Positions 57,044 to 64,000 of a stretch of DNA of 64,000 nt are shown piece after piece (position 1 is the stretch's first letter; every line of letters begins with the position of its first letter). The stretch lies in assembly GCF_001583495.1 (NCBI RefSeq), contig NZ_LQAQ01000060.1, forward strand, positions 1 through 64,000, given 5' to 3'. The notes under the pieces were generated by a model. It worked only from the letters and a program-made list of their open reading frames with translations, was not told the origin of the DNA and ran no database searches. This DNA comes from Flammeovirga sp. SJP92 (GTDB lineage Bacteria > Bacteroidota > Bacteroidia > Cytophagales > Flammeovirgaceae). Both the position numbers and the translations under genes were made by a program.

Positions 57044-60000
57044 TTAGTTGACTGGATCTGGAGTATGAGCTCCTAGACTCGAAACATCATCTTTTGATAA
57101 TGAAGTCCACTCACCGTTAGTTGTAGGATCATTATCACCTACAACGCCAGCTCTTACTGAACCCGATCTAACTAAAGTCACATCTTTACCGAAGTTTACT
57201 CGAACAGGATTAGATGGATCAGTAAGGTCGATATAACCTATTCTGTCGATTTCATTATCACCATTGAATAAACCTACTCTATCGTCTCCGTTGAAGTTAC
57301 AAGCAGTACTGCTTTCATATGTATTCACTCCGTCAGGGGTAATAGCCGCTGATCCATGACGAATAACGAAAGTTGCTCCGTTTGGTAAAGTTCCTTCCAA
57401 TGCTGTATTGCTATTCCAATCCAAGTTTGCATTAGACATTACCTTCACCGAGTAATTTGAAAGATCAACTTCAGCACCTGTACCATTGAAAATTTCCAGG
57501 TATTTGTTGTTTGAAGATCCTTCTATATATTCCGTGAAAATCAAATCAGAGAAACCACTTACTGAATCATCGCCTAGGTTCACACCTGGTGAAACAGCTG
57601 GTTCAACTGGAGTTTCATCATCTTCTTTTTCACTTGCAACTACAGTTACAATATCCCATCCTGTTGCATTGTCAGAGGCATCTGCTGTGTATTGGAATGC
57701 AATATATACAGCACCCAATCCATCTGCTACAAAGGCATTTTTATCTTCACCTCCAGTTGCCGCACGTGTTTCTTCTACTGAGAATTCATTCCAAGTTGCA
57801 GTAGTTGGATTGTCACTGTAGTCAGAAGAGTAGACAACTTTTATTGTTTCAAACCCTTGAGAGAATTTGATTACTTCTGTCAAGTATAAACGAGGAGTTG
57901 TGAAAGCTGAGAAATCAACTGCCGTTTTAGAAATCAACCATGATTTCACTTCTCCTTGCTGGTAAGCATTGATTGAAGCTTTTCCTGATGCAGCCGTCCA
58001 AATCACTGGGCTTTTCAATTCGTTATAAGTTGTAAAGTCAATTGAAGTCCCTGTCAAGTCTGTTCCATTGATTGGTGTCCCTACACCCTCAAATTCCTCT
58101 ACTTTTTCTTCTTCTTCAGTAGCTCCGTCATAAGAGAATGAATTAACTCCTTTTATTCCTGGCAAACCAAAATAAGCTTCTAACGTACCCTTTACCCAAA
58201 CTAATGTATTCATTTTATCAGGATTTTCATTTAAGTTCAATTCATCTCTGATAAAACCTGATGGCAACTGAACTGTGACAATCTTGGCCTGATCTGTCTC
58301 ATCAGCAGCCAATGCCAATACAATATTTGAACCTGATGCACCTGATGCTCCTGGTACGAAACTGCTGTTCATCGATCCTACGATATAACCTTTCACCCAA
58401 GCTTCAGAATCATCTTGTGTAGCTTGTGCTGCTGGTACATTATAAGCATCTGCTAAAGTACCTGTACCTTCTGCATTGTTTGGTACTTCTGGCTCAGCAA
58501 TTGTTGCTCCATCTAATGAGAACTGTGCTACTGATTTCAAACCTGCCAAACCATAATAGGCTTCCAAAGATCCTTCTAACCAAACTTGTGTTCCTACTAG
58601 GTTTGGATTATCTACCAAGTTCAATGAAGTTCTTACAAAACCATCTGGTAATTGAACCGATAACATATTAGTTGAAGCTGTTTCTCCAGCATTTACCGCA
58701 ATCAACAAGTTAGTTGCTACAGCATTATCAGCACCTAGCTTCACTCCATTATCATAAGTTCCTACAATGATACCTTTCACCCACTTGTTACCTTCTGCAT
58801 CTTGATTGTCTTGAGCGGCTGTTACATTATAAGCATCCGTTAAAATACCTGTACCTTCTGCAGCAGGTCGAACTGGAGCTTCAATTTCTTCATCAGAAAC
58901 CTCAACAGAGTTAATTCCCCATGACATTACGGACTCTCCTGTGCCATTGTAAACAAAGGCTACATACACTGTTTCTTCTAATTTAAATTGTGATGTAAAA
59001 TCACCATCTGCCTCTCTTGCAGTTTGTGCTGCAACAGGTGTCCATAATGCTGTTTTAGGATCTCCAGTTCCTTCATAATCTTTTGAGACCATTACTTGAA
59101 CATCTGACTCTGAAGTAAAGAAACTTAACTTCTCCTTAATAGTTAAGAATCGAACAGCATCGTTGGAAATTTGAACTGCTGACTTTGTTATCATCCATGA
59201 AATCGTCGGGTCTTGATTGTAGGCATTTACAACAGCATTTCCATCAACTAATGCCCAATAAGCTGCTGATTCGTTCTCATTCCAAACTGTAAAATCGATG
59301 GCTGTATTTGTTAAACTAGAACCTAAGATTTCAGGACCTGCTCCTTGTACAGTTGGTGCTTCCTCTTCTATTTCAACTTTTTCACCGTCAAAAGAGAATT
59401 TCTCTACAGACTTCACACCCGGTAAGCCATTGTAAGTTTCTAATGTTCCCTCTAACCAAATTGAAGTTCCTAATAAAGCTGCATTCTCAACTAAGTTTAA
59501 AGAAGCTCTTACAAAACCGCTAGGAAGCTGTACTGTAAGCATATTTTGAGTAGAAGTTTCATCTGCATTTACTGCAATAACCAAGTTAAATTCTGATGCA
59601 TTGTCAGTTCCTAACTGAACACCATTATCAAAAGTACCGATAATCATACCTTTCACCCACTTTGCTCCTTCAGCTTCTTGATTGTCTTGAGCGGCTGTTA
59701 CATTATAGGCATTTTCAAGTGTTCCATCACCTTCTGCCGCTGGTTTTTCTGGAGTATCCACTTCCTCTTCCTTCACTTCAACTGTAGAGATATTCCAAGA
59801 CATTACCTTCTCTCCAGTTCCATCATATACAAACGCTACATATGCTGTTTCTTCAATAGGGAATTGAGATGTATAATCACCTTCAGCTTCTCTCGCTACC
59901 TGAGCACTTACGGCTTGCCATGTTGCTGCTTTAGGATCTCCAGTTCCTTCGTAATCTTTAGAAACCATTATTTGAATATCTTCTTCAGCAGTGAAGTACT

Positions 60001-62335
60001 GTAATTTTTCAGTAATTGTGATATAAGAAGTTGTACCTTCTGCTACTTCAACAGCTGACTTTGTAATCATCCATGAAACCGTAGCATCTTTATTGTAAGC
60101 ATTCACATAAGCACTGCCATTTGATGCAGACCAGTAAGCGGCTGATTTACTCTCATTCCAAACCGTGAAATCAATCGTTGTATTGGTTAAGCTAGAACCT
60201 AAAATTTCTGGACCTGCACCTTCAACAGTTGTTGGCTCTTCTGTATCATCATCTCCTTCAATATTTTCTCCATCAAATGAGAATTGAGCTACTCCTTTTA
60301 CACCGGGTAATTGATTATACAATTCCAAAGAACCTTCTACCCAAATTGGAGTACCAGCCAATGCAGGGTTAGCCACTAAATTCAATGATTCTCTTACAAA
60401 CCCACCAGGAAGTTGAACACATACCATATTTTGAGTGGCAGTTTCGTCACTGTTTACGGCAATCAATAAATTGAACTCCGATGCGTTATCAGCACCAGCT
60501 TGGAATCCATTGTTAAATGATCCGACAATAATACCTTTCACCCAATGCTCACCTTCTGCATCTTGGTTGTCTTGAGCTGCCGTTACGTTATAAGCATCTT
60601 CTAAAGTACCACTACCTTCTGCTTCTGGTTTTTCAGGACCTTCAATTTCTTCATCAGAAACTTCTACTGTATAGACGTTCCATGACATCACCTTCTCTCC
60701 TGTTCCGTTATATACAAAAGCAACGTAAGCATTTTCTTCAAGAATAAATTGAGAAGTAAACTCTCCATTGCTTGCTCTTTCTGATTGAGCCTCTAAAGCT
60801 TTCCAAGTCGCTGTTTTAGGATCTCCAGTACCAGAATAATCCGTTGACACCATCACTTGAGCATCTTCTGCTGAAGTAAAGAAATTGAATTTCTCTTCTA
60901 CTGTTAAATAAGCAGTACTCATGCCTGAAATATCAACTGCAGTCTTTGTGATCATCCATGAAGTTGTAGGGTCTTGGTTGTAGGCATTTACATAGGCATT
61001 ACCATTTGATGCAAACCAGAAAGCTGTTGATGCACTTTCATTCCAAACACTGAAATCAATACTTGTATTTGTAAGGTGAGCACCTAAAATATCAGGACCT
61101 GCACCTTCTACTGTATCAGGTTTATCAGGTGTATCTTCTCCTTCAATCGTTTCTCCATCAAAAGAGAATAATGATGTTTCTTTTAAGCCAGGTGCTGAGA
61201 AATAAGGCTCTAAGTCACCTTTCAACCAAACCATTACGCCAATTAATTCTCCATTAGAAGCAATATTCAATGACTCCCTTACAAAACCAGTAGGTAATTG
61301 AACTGGCATACCATTTTTCACATCTGTCTCGTCTTTTGAATCAGCAATCACCAAGTTAGTTCCTGAAGCATTAGCCGTTCCTAAGTTGAAATCATCCAAT
61401 GATTTGCCATTAATAGTTCCTATGATATAACCTTTTACCCATTTCTTAGTCTCACCTTGTGCTTTTTGAGCTTCAGCCACAGTGTAAGCCTCGCTGATTT
61501 CACCTTCTTTCACTTCAAATCTTGCTCCGCTAAGGTTCACATCAGCTGTAGAGTTCAGCGTCAATTGATTTGCTCCATTATAAACCGTAAGAATAGCAGA
61601 AACTTCACCCGAACCCGACGGCATTGTCTCTCCTGCGAAATCGGCAAATTTTGAGTTTCTTACTATGATTGATTTACCTTCAACGTTAGTAAGATTACGA
61701 TTTGTTGCACTAAATGCTCCTTCTGATACATCTGCATAAGTAGAATCTTTATCTACAAACTGAATGTTCTTTACCGTCACCCAAGTATTGTAAAGGTCTG
61801 AAAGATTAGATGGAAGGTTATTCAAATCAATAACAGTTGGAGTTGGCATTTCACCTTTCTCTCCTGCTATGATATGATTGTCAATATCATCTTCATCGAT
61901 ATTTCCCAAACTTCCTTCATATAAGCCTCCCAACTGCATTAAGCCACCATACTGACCTAAATACAAATCTTCTGCTTTGACAACAACTTCTTGTCCCTGA
62001 GCAAAATCAAGATACAAGTTTTGTCTGTTTAATTTCACTTGAATACCCGTCCCTTCTTCATCTTGTATTGTGATGTACTTGTACACGTTACCTTCCTCAT
62101 CAGAAGAAATCACAGTACCTTTAATCACTACTTCCTGTGTTATTTGCATCATCTCCGAATCATCGTACATGGCGATTAACTCTTTGATACTATGCGTCGT
62201 TTCAATTGCATCCGGATCCTCTGGATCTTGTCCAGGTCCTTCAACTTCCTTGCTTGTACAGCCTAAGAAAGCCATTGTAATAAAGCTACCAATTAGTAGT
62301 AATTGAAGAGCTTTTTTGACAGTTTGCGTTTTCAT
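57044..62335 (-). CDS. Giant repeat lipoprotein: DUF5689, DUF6359-like and jelly-roll repeats, lamin-tail domain
   Basis: This 1763-residue protein has a lipoprotein signal (FITMAFLGC, Cys26). A DUF5689-type domain (about 45-275) follows. Five DUF6359-like units (DAYNVTAAQDNQ then WVKGIIVG and VQLPGGFVRESLNL) alternate with four jelly-roll units (GAGPEILGSSLTNT, TISWMITKSAV). The last, lamin-tail-like domain contains DLIFTEYIEGSSNNKYLEIFN (about 1613-1633). No enzyme motif is seen. It is anchored at the surface between the TBDR and nuclease genes, and likely captures substrate for the receptor. No T9SS domain is present. Confidence 0.88.
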   Translation of the reverse strand: MKTQTVKKALQLLLIGSFITMAFLGCTSKEVEGPGQDPEDPDAIETTHSIKELIAMYDDSEMMQITQEVVIKGTVISSDEEGNVYKYITIQDEEGTGIQVKLNRQNLYLDFAQGQEVVVKAEDLYLGQYGGLMQLGGLYEGSLGNIDEDDIDNHIIAGEKGEMPTPTVIDLNNLPSNLSDLYNTWVTVKNIQFVDKDSTYADVSEGAFSATNRNLTNVEGKSIIVRNSKFADFAGETMPSGSGEVSAILTVYNGANQLTLNSTADVNLSGARFEVKEGEISEAYTVAEAQKAQGETKKWVKGYIIGTINGKSLDDFNLGTANASGTNLVIADSKDETDVKNGMPVQLPTGFVRESLNIASNGELIGVMVWLKGDLEPYFSAPGLKETSLFSFDGETIEGEDTPDKPDTVEGAGPDILGAHLTNTSIDFSVWNESASTAFWFASNGNAYVNAYNQDPTTSWMITKTAVDISGMSTAYLTVEEKFNFFTSAEDAQVMVSTDYSGTGDPKTATWKALEAQSERASNGEFTSQFILEENAYVAFVYNGTGEKVMSWNVYTVEVSDEEIEGPEKPEAEGSGTLEDAYNVTAAQDNQDAEGEHWVKGIIVGSFNNGFQAGADNASEFNLLIAVNSDETATQNMVCVQLPGGFVRESLNLVANPALAGTPIWVEGSLELYNQLPGVKGVAQFSFDGENIEGDDDTEEPTTVEGAGPEILGSSLTNTTIDFTVWNESKSAAYWSASNGSAYVNAYNKDATVSWMITKSAVEVAEGTTSYITITEKLQYFTAEEDIQIMVSKDYEGTGDPKAATWQAVSAQVAREAEGDYTSQFPIEETAYVAFVYDGTGEKVMSWNISTVEVKEEEVDTPEKPAAEGDGTLENAYNVTAAQDNQEAEGAKWVKGMIIGTFDNGVQLGTDNASEFNLVIAVNADETSTQNMLTVQLPSGFVRASLNLVENAALLGTSIWLEGTLETYNGLPGVKSVEKFSFDGEKVEIEEEAPTVQGAGPEILGSSLTNTAIDFTVWNENESAAYWALVDGNAVVNAYNQDPTISWMITKSAVQISNDAVRFLTIKEKLSFFTSESDVQVMVSKDYEGTGDPKTALWTPVAAQTAREADGDFTSQFKLEETVYVAFVYNGTGESVMSWGINSVEVSDEEIEAPVRPAAEGTGILTDAYNVTAAQDNQDAEGNKWVKGIIVGTYDNGVKLGADNAVATNLLIAVNAGETASTNMLSVQLPDGFVRTSLNLVDNPNLVGTQVWLEGSLEAYYGLAGLKSVAQFSLDGATIAEPEVPNNAEGTGTLADAYNVPAAQATQDDSEAWVKGYIVGSMNSSFVPGASGASGSNIVLALAADETDQAKIVTVQLPSGFIRDELNLNENPDKMNTLVWVKGTLEAYFGLPGIKGVNSFSYDGATEEEEKVEEFEGVGTPINGTDLTGTSIDFTTYNELKSPVIWTAASGKASINAYQQGEVKSWLISKTAVDFSAFTTPRLYLTEVIKFSQGFETIKVVYSSDYSDNPTTATWNEFSVEETRAATGGEDKNAFVADGLGAVYIAFQYTADASDNATGWDIVTVVASEKEDDETPVEPAVSPGVNLGDDSVSGFSDLIFTEYIEGSSNNKYLEIFNGTGAEVDLSNYSVKVMSNANLDWNSNTALEGTLPNGATFVIRHGSAAITPDGVNTYESSTACNFNGDDRVGLFNGDNEIDRIGYIDLTDPSNPVRVNFGKDVTLVRSGSVRAGVVGDNDPTTNGEWTSLSKDDVSSLGAHTPDPVN
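58430..61500 (-). repeat. Tandem repeats of about 880 bp within the giant lipoprotein gene
   Basis: Homologous landmarks TTGATTGTC (58802), TTGATTGTC (59678) and TTGGTTGTC (60563), each followed by near-identical sequence, are 876 and 885 bp apart. Both distances are multiples of three. The full units (one DUF6359-like plus one jelly-roll domain) are strongly alike at DNA level, so in-frame gain or loss of units is expected. Confidence 0.85.
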
Positions 62336-62395
62336 TGTGATAAAAATGTTTAATGAAATGCTTGTTTTAGATTAAAAAAAAGAGAAAATGTATAA

Positions 62396-62420
62396 AGGTG
62401 AGGCACTCCAGAGAGCACCT
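62396..62420 (-). terminator. Hairpin between the TBDR and lipoprotein genes
   Basis: The minus strand forms AGGTG / CACCT with an inner CTC / GAG stem, without a T run. It may be a processing or attenuation site, as at 56996-57024. Confidence 0.35.
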
Positions 62421-62433
62421 CGTTCATTAATTT

Positions 62434-64000
62434 TTAGAATCTTAAACTCATATTTAAGAAAGCTCTTAAACCTTGAGCGTAATAGTATTTGTTAGGGAAT
62501 TTTTCAGGGTTCTGCCCTTGGAAGTCAAATCGGTATTGCTGGAAACCTGTTGTTGCAATGTTTTGGTTATTCAAAGCATTGTTGACATTCAAGTTGACCT
62601 GAAGAAATTTGTTGTCAAACTTCCAGCTTTTTCCTGCAAAAATATCTACTATAAATGCATCTGGTAATTTCTCCTGATGTAAAATGGCATTGTATTCTTC
62701 ACTTCCTTTATCAATACCTTCCACGGCTCTGTCTGTATATCTAACAGGATTCAAAGTCACATATCGATCTCCTAAGAAGTTCACCTGAAAACCTACATTC
62801 CAATATTTCTTTGACCAATATTCTATACCAATTGTTCCTGCTACTTCAGGAGATGCACCTACTTTTCTACCTTGGTAGAATACTTTTTCGTTCTCAATAA
62901 AAATGATTGAATTGTTATCTACAGTAGCTGTAGCATAAGGGTTCGCATTGTATAAGTAAGAAGCATAAGTACCAGCCGCTTTCACTCTTAATTCACTTGT
63001 GATATTATAAGACAACCCTAGTTCAACACCTGCATGATCCTCTCCGATTCCGGTAAGTGCATAGTTCATAAATGCATTTTGACCATCATCGAAATATGAA
63101 ATCACTTTTGCTAAATCAGAAATTTGTGTATAAAAACCTGTCGCTCTTACCTTCAGCTTTTCACCTCTGTAGTAATAGTTAATATCCCCTGACATTACTT
63201 TAGAAGAAGATAAACCATCCACCGTTTCATTACGCGTTCTCAACGACAAGAATGAATCAATAAATAAAGGAGCTTTAGTATAAGAAGTCGCATTTACAGT
63301 AAAGACATTTCTACCATTTAAGAAGTATTCTCCACCCACTTTAATACCAAAATCAAGGAAGTTCAACTCTTCTGATTTCCCATAAGAAGTTTCAGGGAAA
63401 AGACCTTTCTTACGTTTACTGTCTCTGTACATGCTTGTTTGTGTCACATTACCACCTACATAAACTGATCCTTTATCAAAGGTCTTTTTTACCTGACCCC
63501 ACCATCCTGCAGTTTGAATATGAGCAGTGTAATCATGTCCTATTCTGTCTCCTTCTTTTCTGATCCAAGTAGAATCATTCAAGTTGTTGATGGCCTTTTC
63601 AAGTTCAGCATAATCTCTTTCAGCAAAGTTGTCAATGTCTAGCCAGAAGTCTCCACCTAAAAGATCTTCTACTGTATTGTAATTATTGCCTTCATAATAT
63701 TGATACTGTAAACCTGTAACGATATCTAAAGTCTCATTAGCCTTGAACATAAAAGTAGGATTCACATCAATTCTATGGTAGTCAAGGTGTCTACCTTCAA
63801 TAATATAATGTGATCTATTTCCAGTATATAGTTCGCCATTCGGATGTTTCCAGCTTACTGGCACAGTAGTAGAATTCTCACGGTTAGTATTGTACATGTG
63901 ATCCCAGTTGATTTGCCCAAATGTCCCGTTTTGCCACAACTCTTTCACTTTATCACCAATTTGATCTCCTACGTCGGTTCCTTCATTATAGAAGAAAGAA
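62434..64000 (-). CDS. TonB-dependent receptor, partial (5' end outside window)
   Basis: The minus-strand frame stays open from the stop at 62434 to the right edge, so about 522 C-terminal residues are present. The internal GTG at 63946-63948 is not the start. The protein is rich in alternating aromatic and polar residues (beta-barrel strands). It has the typical TBDR pattern near the end (NLNVNNALNNQNI) and a C-terminal aromatic strand (FLNMSLRF). It imports a ligand across the outer membrane with TonB energy. The following lipoprotein and nuclease genes form an operon, so degradation products of nucleic acids or a related large polymer are likely substrates. Confidence 0.88.
   Translation of the reverse strand, partial: SFFYNEGTDVGDQIGDKVKELWQNGTFGQINWDHMYNTNRENSTTVPVSWKHPNGELYTGNRSHYIIEGRHLDYHRIDVNPTFMFKANETLDIVTGLQYQYYEGNNYNTVEDLLGGDFWLDIDNFAERDYAELEKAINNLNDSTWIRKEGDRIGHDYTAHIQTAGWWGQVKKTFDKGSVYVGGNVTQTSMYRDSKRKKGLFPETSYGKSEELNFLDFGIKVGGEYFLNGRNVFTVNATSYTKAPLFIDSFLSLRTRNETVDGLSSSKVMSGDINYYYRGEKLKVRATGFYTQISDLAKVISYFDDGQNAFMNYALTGIGEDHAGVELGLSYNITSELRVKAAGTYASYLYNANPYATATVDNNSIIFIENEKVFYQGRKVGASPEVAGTIGIEYWSKKYWNVGFQVNFLGDRYVTLNPVRYTDRAVEGIDKGSEEYNAILHQEKLPDAFIVDIFAGKSWKFDNKFLQVNLNVNNALNNQNIATTGFQQYRFDFQGQNPEKFPNKYYYAQGLRAFLNMSLRF

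Overview
The window is AT-rich chromosomal DNA from a gliding or marine type member of the Bacteroidota, most like the Cytophagales/Flammeovirgaceae. The evidence is: Por-type (T9SS, type A) C-terminal sorting domains on secreted proteins, TonB-dependent receptor plus DUF5689 lipoprotein genes, a PorE-like OmpA protein, promoters of the TTTG / TAnnTTTG kind, and secreted polysaccharide-degrading enzymes. I see no rRNA, tRNA, CRISPR array, prophage or complete insertion sequence. LAYOUT. 1-10.4 kb (mostly minus): the start of a large secreted protein with fibronectin III domains and two GH26-like catalytic modules (runs off the left edge), a two-TM protein, a tiny Cys-motif T9SS protein, a 1418-residue multidomain di-haem oxidoreductase, and a DnaJ-TPR membrane protein. 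10.6-20.2 kb (plus): phosphohexomutase, a 160-bp palindromic MITE-like element, a small membrane protein, a GH20 beta-hexosaminidase lipoprotein, a large ASH/HYDIN-type T9SS protein and two unknowns. 20.3-33.5 kb: ornithine aminotransferase, PorE-like protein, Lon, FabH, a lipid-kinase-like protein with an altered nucleotide motif, an unknown, then gltX-glnS. 33.5-41.7 kb: a soluble PAS histidine kinase, an LpxR-like lipid A deacylase, a multimodular T9SS GH18 chitinase, a DUF819 membrane protein and a nitroreductase. 41.8-47.6 kb (minus): a tight five-gene operon of glutamine-synthetase-like ligase, iron alcohol dehydrogenase, class-I amidotransferase-type hydrolase (PuuD-like), aldehyde dehydrogenase and an alpha/beta-hydrolase-OsmC fusion. 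47.9-51.1 kb: an AhpD-like/TetR pair with a clear self-operator, a small membrane protein and a SulP transporter. 51.1-51.45 kb: an intergenic region holding a dense cluster of DnaA-box-like 9-mers, a candidate replication origin. 51.4-54.6 kb: a phosphatase, a second lipid-kinase-like gene, a LysR regulator and an unknown. 54.7-64 kb (minus): a TonB-dependent receptor (runs off the right edge), a 1763-residue repeat lipoprotein and a lipoprotein endonuclease I. HOW THE GENES WORK TOGETHER. GH18 chitinase and GH20 hexosaminidase could together degrade chitin. The ligase-ADH-ALDH-hydrolase operon has exactly the enzyme order for oxidising a gamma-glutamylated amino alcohol (ethanolamine-like) to a gamma-glutamyl amino acid and releasing glutamate. 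It differs from the classical putrescine Puu pathway by having an iron ADH and no amine oxidase. The TBDR-DUF5689-endonuclease set looks like a surface system for cutting nucleic acid and importing the pieces. The most interesting observations are this operon, the candidate origin, the TetR self-operator, the nuclease/TBDR locus with its roughly 880-bp internal repeats, and the MITE.
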